The notes: generated by a model not told the origin, from the sequence alone. Positions 8,089 through 17,185 are shown, counted from the stretch's first letter. The stretch is 64,000 nucleotides of DNA from an uncultured Saprospiraceae bacterium (GCA_937926205.1 CALEYL010000052.1:62001-126000); one strand, 5' to 3'. Translations and numbers: made by a program.

Positions 8089-9804
8089 ATGTACTTCAAC
8101 AACGACGGCGTAAAGGAAGTCACCTACGATGCCATAGTCATTGGCACCGGCATTAGCGGGGGCTGGGCAGCTAAAGAGCTTTGTGAAAAAGGGCTAAAAA
8201 CCCTTGTACTGGAACGTGGGCGCATGGTGCGACACATACTCGACTACCCGACCGCGTCACTGGATGACTGGGATTTTGAGCGCCGGGGGGTACCCAAAGT
8301 TTCCGAAATGAAGTCGTATGCCGTGCAAAACCGTACCGGCTATACCATGAATGAAGCCTCCAAACACTGGTGGGTAAACGATACGGAAAATCCATACACC
8401 GAAAAGCAGCGCTTCGACTGGATTCGGGGGTACCACGTGGGTGGGCGTTCCATTATGTGGGGACGGCAGTCGTACCGCCTCGGTGACCTGGATTTTGAAG
8501 CCAATGCGAAAGAAGGCATTGCTGTAGACTGGCCAATTCGTTACAAAGACCTCGCGCCCTGGTACGACCACGTGGAGCGTTTTGCAGGCATCAGCGGTAA
8601 AAAAGAAGGCCTGGCTCATCTTCCGGATGGCGAGTTTCTGCCTCCTATGGATTTAACCTGTGTTGAAGAAGAGTTTCGTCAAAAAATTGCGAAGCGCTAC
8701 ACCGATCGCCTTGTCACCATAGGTCGGGTAGCCAATCTCACCCAGCCTCACAATGGTCGAGGTCAGTGCCAATCGCGCAACCGATGCATACGCGGCTGTC
8801 CTTTCGGCGCTTATTTCAGCAGTAATGCCGCTACTCTACCTGCTGCTGAAGCGACCAACAACATGACCCTGCGCCCCAACTCTATCGTGAATTCCATCAT
8901 TTTTGATGAGAAAAAAAATAAAGCGGTTGGCGTTCGCATCATTGACGCGGAAACAAACGAAACGCAGGAGTTTTTTGCGCCGATCATCTTTAGTTGCGCT
9001 TCTACTTTGGGCTCGACTTTCATTCTCCTGAATTCTGTGTCTGATCGTTTCCCGAATGGCTTTGGCAACGACAGCGGCTCACTGGGACGCAACCTGATGG
9101 ATCACCACTTCCGTTGCGGCGCTGAAGGCATATATGATGGTTTTGAAGACAAGTATTACAAAGGAAGGCGCCCCAACGGCATTTACATCCCGCGTTTCCG
9201 CAACATTGACGACAAGACCAAACAGAAAGATTTTCTGCGTGGCTACGGTTATCAGGGAGGCGCCAGCCGCCAAAACTGGATGCGTGGCATACGGGAACTC
9301 GATATGGCGCTGGGCAAAGATTTTAAAGAAGCGTTGATCCAGCCTGGTCCGTGGAAAATGGGCATCACCGGATTTGGCGAGTGCCTGCCTTATGAGGACA
9401 ATCAGGTCACACTCAACCAGGATGTTCGCGATAAGTGGGGACAACCAACGCTCACAATTGATGCGTCATTCAAAGCCAATGAGATGGCCATGCGTGAAGA
9501 CATCAAAATTGCAGCCGCTGAAATGCTGGAAGCTACCGGATTCAAAGACATCAAGGTTTTTGATGACGGCTCCTGGCCGGGTTTGGCCATCCACGAGATG
9601 GGCACTGCCCGCATGGGACGCGACCCGAAAACGTCTGTACTGAATGGCTGGAATCAGGTGCACGCAGCGCCCAACGTGTTTGTAACCGATGGCTCCTGCA
9701 TGACTTCTTCTGCATGCCAGAACCCTTCGCTGACTTACATGGCGCTGACGGCACGTGCCGCGAATTATGCAGCGGAAGCGCTGAAGAAAGGGGATCTTTC
9801 TTAG
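8089..9804 (+). CDS. GMC-family FAD-dependent oxidoreductase
   Basis: 571 aa. FAD-binding Rossmann motif YDAIVIGTGISGGWAAKEL is at residues 13-31, and the GMC C-terminal domain ends with HEMGTARMGRDP (flavin-proximal catalytic His) and NPSLTYMALTARAA. No signal peptide is seen. A CxxxCxxxCP cluster (GQCQSRNRCIRGCPFG) near residues 226-241 looks like a ferredoxin-type Fe-S or structural Cys motif, as found in the gluconate/sorbitol dehydrogenase-like subgroup. The next gene encodes a subunit-3 protein with a Tat-like signal, so the pair probably forms an exported sugar or alcohol dehydrogenase in which the GMC subunit is carried as a passenger. Substrate unknown. Confidence 0.88.
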   Translation: MYFNNDGVKEVTYDAIVIGTGISGGWAAKELCEKGLKTLVLERGRMVRHILDYPTASLDDWDFERRGVPKVSEMKSYAVQNRTGYTMNEASKHWWVNDTENPYTEKQRFDWIRGYHVGGRSIMWGRQSYRLGDLDFEANAKEGIAVDWPIRYKDLAPWYDHVERFAGISGKKEGLAHLPDGEFLPPMDLTCVEEEFRQKIAKRYTDRLVTIGRVANLTQPHNGRGQCQSRNRCIRGCPFGAYFSSNAATLPAAEATNNMTLRPNSIVNSIIFDEKKNKAVGVRIIDAETNETQEFFAPIIFSCASTLGSTFILLNSVSDRFPNGFGNDSGSLGRNLMDHHFRCGAEGIYDGFEDKYYKGRRPNGIYIPRFRNIDDKTKQKDFLRGYGYQGGASRQNWMRGIRELDMALGKDFKEALIQPGPWKMGITGFGECLPYEDNQVTLNQDVRDKWGQPTLTIDASFKANEMAMREDIKIAAAEMLEATGFKDIKVFDDGSWPGLAIHEMGTARMGRDPKTSVLNGWNQVHAAPNVFVTDGSCMTSSACQNPSLTYMALTARAANYAAEALKKGDLS

Positions 9805-9914
9805 CTATCAGATTGTAGTTATCAGACTTTAGATTTTAGAGGATAAAATCTTGAGTTCATTCATTAATCATCGCGCAGGGGATACGATAAATCCTGCGCT
9901 CAAGCACATAAAAA

Positions 9915-10514
9915 ATGACCAGAAGAGAAGTCATCAAAGCAACAGCCCTTTTCACCGGCTACGCGGTGTCTGCTTCGGTGCTGGGCGCCATCATGCAAGG
10001 CTGTGAAGCTCGCCAAAAAGTGGATCTGAGCAAGTGGGAACCAAAGTTTTTTTCCAAAGAACAAGGGCTGACCATCGCTGCCATGGCGGAGCAAATTTTG
10101 CCTCATACCAAGGAATCTCCGGGGGCAACTGACGTTTTCGTACACGACTATATTGATGTCTTGCTGGGAGAATGCACAGAAGAAGCGGACCAGCAAAAAT
10201 TCAAAGAAGGGTTTGCGAAGTTTGAAGCAGATTGTCAAAGTGCAAACGGCAAGCCATTCCTGCAATGCAACGAAGAGCAGCAACTGGCATTCCTGAACAA
10301 AATAGACGCTGAAGCCCGTGCTATGGCGAAATCTTATTCCAAAGCGGAAATGAAGGAAAAATCTCCTTTCATTCTCAAGTTCAAAGAAATGACGATTGCC
10401 GGTTATTTTACTTCCAAAGAAGTGGGGATGAACATTCTCAATTACGATCCCGTTCCGGGGGCTTACATTGGCTGTTATCCGATGGCAGAAGTGGGACGCG
10501 CCTGGACATTGTAG
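9915..10514 (+). CDS. Gluconate 2-dehydrogenase subunit 3 family lipoprotein
   Basis: 199 aa. The N-terminus MTRREVIKATALF followed by a hydrophobic stretch and IMQGC30 looks like a twin-arginine signal with a lipobox. The body carries the subunit-3 pattern (MAEQILPHTKESPGATD, then a C-terminal YFTSKEVGMNILNYDPVPG). In the known enzyme the small subunit brings the FAD subunit through the Tat pathway. It lies 110 bp after the GMC gene on the same strand, consistent with one operon. The third, cytochrome c subunit of classical gluconate dehydrogenase is not adjacent, so the electron acceptor is unknown. Confidence 0.87.
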   Translation: MTRREVIKATALFTGYAVSASVLGAIMQGCEARQKVDLSKWEPKFFSKEQGLTIAAMAEQILPHTKESPGATDVFVHDYIDVLLGECTEEADQQKFKEGFAKFEADCQSANGKPFLQCNEEQQLAFLNKIDAEARAMAKSYSKAEMKEKSPFILKFKEMTIAGYFTSKEVGMNILNYDPVPGAYIGCYPMAEVGRAWTL

Positions 10515-10620
10515 CAAAGGAATGGGGCGTTGAAATGCCGGGACAAGCATTTTTCAAATATGCCCCTTGTCAGGAGCCCTTTATTAATTGTTGAAACGAA
10601 AAGACCAATAACAAACGCTT

Positions 10621-11673
10621 CTATCTGAATTCCCGCAAATTCGTAGAAATACTCAAATGATTAATTCCCCCTGCGAGGTGGTAATGCATGCGTCCGTAAT
10701 CCAGGCGAAAGCGGTTGATTTTGATGCCTACTCCGAAAGTGAAACCGGCCAGACTACGGTAGCTGTCTAAAGCCATTTCTTTGCCAAGCAGGGCTGCATA
10801 ACCGGCACGCAGGCGAAAATTGTCCTTTTTTCCAAAAAGGAACTCGCCATTGAATACAAAATGGCGCAGGAAATTGTCGAAAAAGATGGCACTTTGGCTG
10901 CGTTCTACAGGTTCTTCGCCAAAAAAAGAAGTGTTGTCTTCCATATTCGGGTCATCGTACAAAACATTCCATCTGTCAAAATAGCGGTAGATGACAGAAA
11001 CGCGGAAAGGCAAATAGCGCAGGCGCTTGGAGACGCCGATTTGCATCTCAAACGGCAGTTTTTCATACGGCCCGCCTTCTTCATAAGTACTAAGCTGGGT
11101 ACCGATGTTTTTGGCTACAAAAGCAACCGTTATCAAGCGGGAGGTATCGGCATAGGTCACGCCGAGGTCGCCTGCAATACCCATCGATTGAAAACCAGCC
11201 AATTGGGAAGAAATCCATTTGAGGTTCGCGCCAATGCTGAGCCGGTCATAGGCCTGATACCCTGCACCAATTACAACGGCGTATTCCGCCACTTTGAAAT
11301 TGCCGGTTACCTGCGCCATCACGTCGGTGGCGTCCAGATCGCCATAGTTGGTATATTGCACGCCGCCGTGAAAAGTCGTCCGCCATTTTTCAACACTGTG
11401 GCCGTACGCTGCATATCCGTTTTGAATGCCAGCCAGGTGAAAATTGTGGTTGAAGGTCAATTGCTGGTGCATGGAAGCGTTCAGTAGGGAAGGATTGGCA
11501 TAGGCCAGACTGACATCATCGTCCTGAACGGTAATCAGGTTGCCTCCAAGCCCCGTCACCCTCGCCGACGGCGATAAATTCATAAAAGCATAGGTGCTGT
11601 TGCCGCCTAACTGCGCAAAACTAAAGGTGTATGCCATAAGGGCCGGCAACACAGAGATTGCTTTTTTAAACAT
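10621..11673 (-). CDS. porQ: Type IX secretion system protein PorQ
   Basis: 350 aa with signal peptide 1-21 (ending FSFAQ). It is an outer-membrane beta-barrel of the FadL/PorV-like type. Features matching PorQ are the start LGGNSTYAFMNLSPSARVTGLGG, the AYANPSLLN segment, the central EMQIGVSKRLRYLPFR strand and the end GGINHLSISTNLREF. PorQ belongs to the T9SS attachment complex that handles cargo carrying C-terminal sorting domains. The gene is solitary, as T9SS genes usually are scattered. The 106-bp spacer to the convergent subunit-3 gene contains an imperfect GACAAG...CTTGTC hairpin. Confidence 0.88.
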   Translation of the reverse strand: MFKKAISVLPALMAYTFSFAQLGGNSTYAFMNLSPSARVTGLGGNLITVQDDDVSLAYANPSLLNASMHQQLTFNHNFHLAGIQNGYAAYGHSVEKWRTTFHGGVQYTNYGDLDATDVMAQVTGNFKVAEYAVVIGAGYQAYDRLSIGANLKWISSQLAGFQSMGIAGDLGVTYADTSRLITVAFVAKNIGTQLSTYEEGGPYEKLPFEMQIGVSKRLRYLPFRVSVIYRYFDRWNVLYDDPNMEDNTSFFGEEPVERSQSAIFFDNFLRHFVFNGEFLFGKKDNFRLRAGYAALLGKEMALDSYRSLAGFTFGVGIKINRFRLDYGRMHYHLAGGINHLSISTNLREFR

Positions 11674-11843
11674 GGGTAGCGTTTCTTATCCGTTAATATT
11701 GTGTTTTGGATCGTGAACAGTAGGGACAAAATATAAAGAGCGAACGTTAATCCCGCCTGAATATTTTTGAAGGCTGTCGTTTTGATATTTGCATGCTGCA
11801 AGGCAGGTCGGTCTTCCTATTCTCAACCTTGCCCGGAGTTTTT

Positions 11844-13028
11844 TCAAAACACCTGCCCATCTCCCCGATACGTTTCGACACAATCCACCACCTTTCCCTC
11901 CTGAATAAGGTAAAGGTGATTGAAATGTTCGCAGAGTTCCCCTGCTTTTGCGTGCCGGAAAAACACGGGGTCGCCGAGGCTTAAGGGGGTGGAGCCGCTA
12001 TATCGCACAGGAGTTTGCACTTCGCCTGCGCCTTCATTGGGCAGGAGTCGGGCGCCGTAAGGCAGGTATGGGGTCGGGAGTTTTTCTTTCCCGCTGGCTC
12101 CGGATGCCACGAAGCCCCCGCCGTAGCAGGTGAAGATATCCGGCTCCGGATGTCGCGTAACCTCAAGGGCATATCCGGCTGCGGGTAAGTGCCGAAACCC
12201 CCGATAGGCGTCGAACAGCGCTGGAGCAAAAAAAGCGGAACCTGCCGTCACTTCCGTCACGACGCTTTCTGCTGCCGAACTCTCCAGGCTCCCGGTACCG
12301 CCAGCATTCACAAAGTTCAGGTTTTCCGAACCAATGGCTGCAACGACGGCTGCCCGAAGTTGGCCCACCTTTGTTCTGGAGAGTTTCTGTAGAAAACGAA
12401 TGGCTCTGTTTTTTAAAAATTGCCCGCTGGTTTGATCTCCAACCCCTGCAATCTGCGCTTCATACCCCATGATGCCATCCAGATATACCGAATCATACTG
12501 TCGAATGATGTCAAACAAGTCTTTGGCCTGGTCGGGAGTCCGGATGCCGGAACGCTGCACGCCGAAATGCAGTCCTGGAAAGCGCGTAGACATATCCACA
12601 TCCATGCACAGCGGGAGTCTGACTTTTATCTTTTGAGCCTCCTGGTTGGCCAAAGCAACATGCTCCTGACAATCTACCATCAGGACCAGGCGCTTTCCCC
12701 GGGCTATTTCTTTTGTTACAGCTTCAATATCCAGTGGGTTACAGGCAGGATATGCGATCAGAATGTCGTCGAAACCCTGTTGACTCAAAAAAACGGCTTC
12801 CCGGGAATGATAAGCCATGATGCCCCGGAAACGATCATGGTATTGTAGCATGCGCTGTAGCAAGGCCCGGCACCGGACAGACTTGGAAGCGATGCGGATC
12901 GGCTTACCTTTTGAACGTTCCAGCACTTGTTTGCAATTTTGATCAAAATAATCCAGGTCTACAAAAGCTGCTGGTTTTGAGACTTTACGGAGCGCTTCGC
13001 GGTATTTATTGTAAGAATCTTCGTTCAT
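11844..13028 (-). CDS. PLP-dependent amino acid deaminase/aldolase (alanine racemase-fold, D-threonine aldolase-like)
   Basis: 394 aa from the ATG at 13028 (MNEDSYNKYREAL). The frame stays open further upstream, but that part covers the tRNA-Cys gene, so the longer start is rejected. KPAAFVDLDYFDQNC followed by RIASKSVRCRALLQ gives the alanine-racemase N-terminal barrel with the candidate Schiff-base Lys in ASKS. The C-terminal half carries the D-serine dehydratase/D-threonine aldolase-like metal domain. Members split or deaminate beta-hydroxy D-amino acids. It is monocistronic and divergent from the tRNA. The exact reaction is not predictable. Confidence 0.75.
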   Translation of the reverse strand: MNEDSYNKYREALRKVSKPAAFVDLDYFDQNCKQVLERSKGKPIRIASKSVRCRALLQRMLQYHDRFRGIMAYHSREAVFLSQQGFDDILIAYPACNPLDIEAVTKEIARGKRLVLMVDCQEHVALANQEAQKIKVRLPLCMDVDMSTRFPGLHFGVQRSGIRTPDQAKDLFDIIRQYDSVYLDGIMGYEAQIAGVGDQTSGQFLKNRAIRFLQKLSRTKVGQLRAAVVAAIGSENLNFVNAGGTGSLESSAAESVVTEVTAGSAFFAPALFDAYRGFRHLPAAGYALEVTRHPEPDIFTCYGGGFVASGASGKEKLPTPYLPYGARLLPNEGAGEVQTPVRYSGSTPLSLGDPVFFRHAKAGELCEHFNHLYLIQEGKVVDCVETYRGDGQVF

Positions 13029-13051
13029 CTGAAGGGAACTTTTAAATTTTT

Positions 13052-13084
13052 TTTGACGGTTATCTGTAAAATGCCCTATATTTG
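13052..13084 (+). promoter_or_regulatory. Promoter of tRNA-Cys
   Basis: The -33 element TTTG (13052-13055) and the -7 element TATATTTG (13077-13084) are separated by 21 bp, a full match to the Bacteroidota primary sigma consensus. The predicted start is about 30 bp before the tRNA. Confidence 0.72.
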
Positions 13085-13122
13085 CGTTCTCGATTCCAAA
13101 AGGGGGGTCAGATATTAAAAAT

Positions 13123-13193
13123 GGTCGGGTGGCCGAGTGGCTAGGCAGAGGTCTGCAAAACCTCGTACAGCGGTTCGAATCCGCTCTCGACCT
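13123..13193 (+). tRNA. tRNA-Cys (GCA)
   Basis: 71 nt. The acceptor stem GGTCGGG pairs with CTCGACC at 13186-13192 (one G-T pair). The anticodon stem GAGGT/ACCTC encloses the loop CTGCAAA, with anticodon GCA. The T arm is AGCGG-TTCGAAT-CCGCT. The discriminator base is T (U73), the main cysteine identity element. CCA is not encoded. It has its own promoter and terminator. Confidence 0.96.
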
Positions 13194-13203
13194 CACTTCA
13201 ACG

Positions 13204-13243
13204 GGCTCTTTTCTGACAATGTCGGGAAAGAGCCTTTTCTTTT
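13204..13243 (+). terminator. Intrinsic terminator after tRNA-Cys
   Basis: GGCTCTTTTC pairs with GAAAGAGCC (13226-13234) and is followed by TTTTCTTTT. Strong rho-independent form. Confidence 0.85.
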
Positions 13244-13321
13244 GATGTTCCCACCTCAAAACCGTGCATTTTTTTGTATCATTGCCCGGGCTGTATGCAT
13301 TCCAAAAACAAACAAACCAAC

Positions 13322-14329
13322 ATGTTCAATCGGCGCGATTTCCTAAACAATACCATCCTGGCTTCTTTGGCTGCAGGCATGGGGCTTTCCTCATGCGAAG
13401 CCAAACCTAAACAAGATGCCTCAAATATCCTTACAAAGGATGAAAATGAATCTGTTGGCCCCCCGTCAGAGCCTATGGTAATTGCAACATGGAAACACCC
13501 GGATGCCACAAAAATTGCCCTGGATGTCATTTTGAATAAGGGAAAAGCATTAGACGGCGTTGAAGCAGGCGTACGGCTGGTAGAAGCCAATCCAAACGAC
13601 CAATCTGTCGGTTACGGCGGTTTGCCTGATCGCGACGGCTATGTTACGCTGGATGCCTGTGTCATGGATGAAAACGGGAATGCGGGCAGCGTCACGTTCC
13701 TTCAACACATCATGCATCCTGTTTCCGTTGCGCGAAAAGTCATGGAGGACACGCCACATGTATTGCTCAGTGGCGAAGGCGCATACCAGTTTGCACTTTC
13801 GAAAGGATTTAAAAAAGAAAATTTGCTGACCGAATCGGCAACAAAAGCCTGGAAGGCATGGCTCAAAGAAGGCACCTATAAACCTGTCGGCGGCCACGAA
13901 ATGCACGACACGATCGGCATGTTGGCCATCGATGGCGAAGGAAACCTTTCCGGAGCGTGCAGCACCAGCGGAATGGCCTATAAAATTCACGGCAGGGTGG
14001 GCGACTCCCCCATTATTGGCGCCGGGCTTTATGTTGATAATGAAGTTGGCGCAGCAACCGCAACCGGCGTTGGTGAATTGGTAATGAAAACACTCGGTTC
14101 TTTTTTGATTGTTGAATTGATGCGCCAGGGAAAATCACCGGAAGAGGCCTGCAAAGAGGCCGCAGTCCGGATTGCCAAAAAATACGAAAAAACGCTTGAA
14201 GACATGCAGGTCGGCTACCTTGCCATCAATAAAAAAGGTGAAATTGGTGCCTATGCGCTCCAGCCCGGCTTCAACTACAGCGTTTCCCGCAAAGATTCCG
14301 ACAAGGTACTTGATGCTCCGAATCTTTGA
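13322..14329 (+). CDS. Glycosylasparaginase (N4-(beta-N-acetylglucosaminyl)-L-asparaginase), exported
   Basis: 335 aa from the ATG at 13322, chosen because it begins a Tat-type signal (MFNRRDFLNN) with a lipobox-like GLSSC25; the frame is open to 13274. It is an Ntn-hydrolase of the asparaginase-2 family, made as a precursor that cleaves itself before a Thr. The nucleophile motif HDTIGMLAID follows a typical linker, with GACSTSGMAYKIHGRVGDSPIIG downstream providing the substrate loop. It removes Asn from glycoprotein-derived GlcNAc-Asn. Predicted periplasmic. Monocistronic. Confidence 0.9.
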   Translation: MFNRRDFLNNTILASLAAGMGLSSCEAKPKQDASNILTKDENESVGPPSEPMVIATWKHPDATKIALDVILNKGKALDGVEAGVRLVEANPNDQSVGYGGLPDRDGYVTLDACVMDENGNAGSVTFLQHIMHPVSVARKVMEDTPHVLLSGEGAYQFALSKGFKKENLLTESATKAWKAWLKEGTYKPVGGHEMHDTIGMLAIDGEGNLSGACSTSGMAYKIHGRVGDSPIIGAGLYVDNEVGAATATGVGELVMKTLGSFLIVELMRQGKSPEEACKEAAVRIAKKYEKTLEDMQVGYLAINKKGEIGAYALQPGFNYSVSRKDSDKVLDAPNL

Positions 14330-14468
14330 GGTCATTGTTCCCTTAGAACTTCTCTATGTTGTAGGGAATAATTGATGAATGACAAATGATGAAATTTGAT
14401 GGTTAATGTGTAGAGTCTGCTGACTTGTAGATTGTGTATTCCATCATTACCCATCAATAATCATTATT

Positions 14469-14595
14469 TAGTGTCTGTTCTTTAGAGTTCGAGAGCAAGG
14501 CGTGCGAAGGTCCCAAAAGCGGGAGTTTATTTGTATAAATGACCACATTTGGGGCCGAGTATAACGCAGCTATCGGACTATAAATACAGACACTA
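14469..14595. mobile_element. 127-bp MITE-like element with 10-bp terminal inverted repeats
   Basis: TAGTGTCTGT at 14469-14478 and ACAGACACTA at 14586-14595 are perfect inverted repeats. The flanks share ATTTA-like bases. There is no coding capacity. Its right terminus supplies the TAG stop codon of the neighbouring glucosaminidase gene. Single copy in this window, so the mobile nature is inferred from structure. Confidence 0.5.
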
Positions 14596-15447
14596 TTTAT
14601 CATATTGGTGCAGGTTTAAATCCCGGATCATACCCACTATTTTCTCCCCGTAGTTCGGATCTGTAGCATAGCCGGCCTTTTTCAGGCCATACGACCAATT
14701 CTGGTAGTCCGTTCGGTCCAGGTCGAATAGCTTTTTGTAACGCTTGTTGTGGTAAAGCATCAGGCTGTGGGCACGGTAGCTTTCCCAGGGGCTTTTGTAG
14801 ATGCGGAAAAAATCCTTGTGCGAATCATCGGTATAATTGCTGCAATGGCCCCGGCGGCAATTTCTGGAAAAACATTTGATGCCAAAATGGTTGTTGTTGC
14901 GCGATGCCAGCGAGCTTTCGCCAACGTTGCTTTCCAGCAGACCCTGCGCCAGCGTTACGCTTGCGGGGATGCCGAATTTTTGCATTTCAGTCTGAGCGAC
15001 TTTTGCAAAACGCTGAACATAAGCCAGTTGCTTCTGCCGCTTGAGGCCGCGAACCCCTGTTGCATCCTTAGATCCTGAAAAATCCAGATTAGAAAATGTA
15101 TTTGCAAGGTTCTGATCCGGTTTTGGAGCAGGCTCTTTTTCTTTTGACACAGGAGCCGGTGCGCTGGCCAGCAGGGAGGTATTCAATGCCCTCGGCACAT
15201 GATCGGGAACCACCTCTTCTTCGTAATAAGTTGCTTCAGGGCTGGCGCCAAACAAACTTGCCTGAGCAGAGTTTAGATTCAGGTTAATGCTCACGTCTTT
15301 GCTGTTGAGCAGAAACAGTGCCAGGCCCAGTATAAAGACCCGGAACCAGTAGCGCTGGATATAGGCTTCGACCTGACGCTGGAAAGATTGCACTTTTCGC
15401 TGTGCTGCATGCTGAAGGCGGACGATACTTTTGTTCATTTTTGACAT
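14593..15447 (-). CDS. Membrane-anchored glucosaminidase (FlgJ/LytG-type peptidoglycan hydrolase)
   Basis: 284 aa from the ATG at 15447 (an alternative ATG lies at 15438). One transmembrane segment at about 35-52 follows a basic N-terminus, so it is a type II anchored periplasmic protein. A Pro/Lys-rich linker comes next. The C-terminal ~150 residues are a GH73-like glucosaminidase domain with the catalytic Glu in LAQGLLESNVGES and the SRNNNHFGIKC motif. Four Cys (KCFSRNCRRGHC) could be disulphide-bonded. It cleaves peptidoglycan glycan strands. The stop codon TAG lies within the inverted-repeat end of the element at 14469-14595. Confidence 0.87.
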   Translation of the reverse strand: MSKMNKSIVRLQHAAQRKVQSFQRQVEAYIQRYWFRVFILGLALFLLNSKDVSINLNLNSAQASLFGASPEATYYEEEVVPDHVPRALNTSLLASAPAPVSKEKEPAPKPDQNLANTFSNLDFSGSKDATGVRGLKRQKQLAYVQRFAKVAQTEMQKFGIPASVTLAQGLLESNVGESSLASRNNNHFGIKCFSRNCRRGHCSNYTDDSHKDFFRIYKSPWESYRAHSLMLYHNKRYKKLFDLDRTDYQNWSYGLKKAGYATDPNYGEKIVGMIRDLNLHQYDK

Positions 15448-15581
15448 CGGGTATAAAGTTTGGATGCACAAATAAACAAATTGTGTTTTAATAAAACAAA
15501 CAAAAAGTTTATAAAACAGAAAAAACTTTTTTATCCGTTAAGACTTGAAAAGAATACAGCGCGTTTGATCAAGCAGTCCGC

Positions 15582-15589
15582 TATCTTTG
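15582..15589 (+). promoter_or_regulatory. -7 element upstream of the flippase-like gene
   Basis: TATCTTTG fits the TAnnTTTG -7 consensus, 48 bp before the predicted TTG start at 15637. No TTTG lies at the right -33 spacing. Confidence 0.45.
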
Positions 15590-15636
15590 CAGCCCGCCGA
15601 AAACCGGCTACAACTGTGATCTAAAAAAGATTTGTT

Positions 15637-16710
15637 TTGAATTTGAATAAGCAATTCCTGAACCTGCTCAAATTTTTGCTCTTTCTGGGTATTGGTCTGA
15701 GCATTCTTTATTATGTCTACTTGAGGCAAAATGCCGCCTTCCTCGAAGATTGCGCTTTGAAAAACGTGCCGGCAGAAAAATGCAGCCTCATCCAAAAAGT
15801 CATTTCAGATTTCGGCATCGTCAATTACTGGTGGATATTACTGGTTTTTGTCGCATTTGCCATCAGCAATTTCAGCCGGGCTTACCGCTGGAACATGATG
15901 TTGAAAGCTTTGGGCTACCAACCCCGCATCATCAACGGCTTCCTGACCATTATGCTGGGCTATTTTGCCAACCTTGGCTTGCCCAGGGCAGGAGAAGTGA
16001 TCCGGGCAGGCACCATGGCACGCTATGAACACATCCCGGCAGAAAAAGTAATGGGAACCGTTGTTGCAGACCGGGTGGTGGATGTCCTCAGCATCCTCAT
16101 TATGTCCGGACTGTCCCTTTTACTCGAGTTTGAGAAAGTTTACAACCTGATGGCGCCCTATTTTATCCGATTTGGGAAGAGCCTGGCCGGAAATAGTTTG
16201 CTGCTTTTTGCCGTGGTCTTTTCAGGCGCGCTGATGCTGGTACTCCTGATCCGGTTCAGGGCCCGTTTGGCAAAAAATGTCGTATTGCGCAAAATCATTG
16301 ATCTTGCTGCCGGTTTCTGGCAAGGGATACAGACGATCCGGCAACTGGAAAAGCCCTGGGTTTTTGTGATGCACAGCATCAATATATGGCTGATGTTTTT
16401 CACAATGTCTTATCTTAGCTTTCTGGCTTTTGGCCCCACAGCGCATTTGTCCATGACTGCTGCATTGGTGGTCTTTACGCTGGGCACCTGGGGCATGGTT
16501 GTACCCTCACCCGGAGGCATGGGTACCTTTCACCTGATGGCCCAAATCGGGCTGACAGCTTATGGACTGAGTGGCGACAATGCTTTTTCCTGGGCCAATA
16601 TTTCGTTTTTTTCGGTACAGCTGGGTTGCAACATTTTCATTGGACTGCTGGCTTTGTTGCTGCTGCCGCTCATTAACAAAAATTACGTACCGCATGGGAG
16701 CACTGCCTGA
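15637..16710 (+). CDS. Lysylphosphatidylglycerol synthase-type transmembrane (UPF0104/AglD2) protein
   Basis: 357 aa starting at TTG (a second TTG in frame is at 15643; no ATG is available before the conserved part). About eight hydrophobic helices. The segment NFSRAYRWNMMLKALGYQP and the following LGYFANLGLPRAGEVIRAG are typical of the LPG_synthase_TM/UPF0104 family, whose members flip or modify lipids, including MprF-like proteins. There is no MprF catalytic domain. Its end overlaps the start of hldE2 by 17 bp, so the two are translationally coupled. That suggests a role in envelope lipid or LPS handling; this is inference. Confidence 0.8.
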   Translation: MNLNKQFLNLLKFLLFLGIGLSILYYVYLRQNAAFLEDCALKNVPAEKCSLIQKVISDFGIVNYWWILLVFVAFAISNFSRAYRWNMMLKALGYQPRIINGFLTIMLGYFANLGLPRAGEVIRAGTMARYEHIPAEKVMGTVVADRVVDVLSILIMSGLSLLLEFEKVYNLMAPYFIRFGKSLAGNSLLLFAVVFSGALMLVLLIRFRARLAKNVVLRKIIDLAAGFWQGIQTIRQLEKPWVFVMHSINIWLMFFTMSYLSFLAFGPTAHLSMTAALVVFTLGTWGMVVPSPGGMGTFHLMAQIGLTAYGLSGDNAFSWANISFFSVQLGCNIFIGLLALLLLPLINKNYVPHGSTA

Positions 16711-17185
16711 AATTGCCGCAAAAGTGATGGATTGGCCTACCGCTTTGGAACAAAGGCTGTTGTGGAAAAACGCGGGAGATAAGGTCGTTTTTACCAATGG
16801 CTGTTTTGATATTTTACACTATGGCCATTTGCACTACCTCGCGGATGCAAAAGATCTGGGCGATCGCCTTGTCGTGGGGATGAATGCTGCCAGCTCTGTG
16901 AGTCGCCTGAAAGGCCCCCACCGCCCCATTAACGACGAAAGCACGCGAACGATGCTCATGGCTTCACTTGCCTTTGTAGATGCAGTGGTACTCTTTGAAG
17001 CAGATACGCCTTTTGATCTCATCAATCTGCTACAACCGGATGTGCTGGTGAAAGGCGGCGACTGGCGCCCCGATCAAATTGTGGGCGCAGATGTGGTCCT
17101 GGCAGCTGGCGGAAAAGTAATGAGCTTACCTTTTATTGATGGTTATTCTACTTCGGCAATCGAAGCAAAGATCCGGAGCTGGTAA
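16694..17185 (+). CDS. hldE2: D-glycero-beta-D-manno-heptose 1-phosphate adenylyltransferase
   Basis: 163 aa from the ATG at 16694. It is a cytidylyltransferase-like Rossmann protein with the nucleotide-binding signature FTNGCFDILHYGH (HxGH at 42-45), the RLKGPHRPIN loop and the end GYSTSAIEAKI. This matches the C-terminal half of E. coli HldE as a free-standing protein. It makes ADP-heptose for LPS heptosyltransferases such as the one at 295-1287. The matching heptose-7-phosphate kinase (HldE1/HldA) is not in the window. It overlaps the flippase-like gene by 17 bp and precedes the Nif3 gene by 11 bp. Confidence 0.92.
   Translation: MGALPEIAAKVMDWPTALEQRLLWKNAGDKVVFTNGCFDILHYGHLHYLADAKDLGDRLVVGMNAASSVSRLKGPHRPINDESTRTMLMASLAFVDAVVLFEADTPFDLINLLQPDVLVKGGDWRPDQIVGADVVLAAGGKVMSLPFIDGYSTSAIEAKIRSW

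Noticed and set aside
13029..13259. Longer N-terminus for the PLP enzyme gene
   Set aside because: The extension would translate the antisense of tRNA-Cys and its promoter; the family start fits the ATG at 13028.
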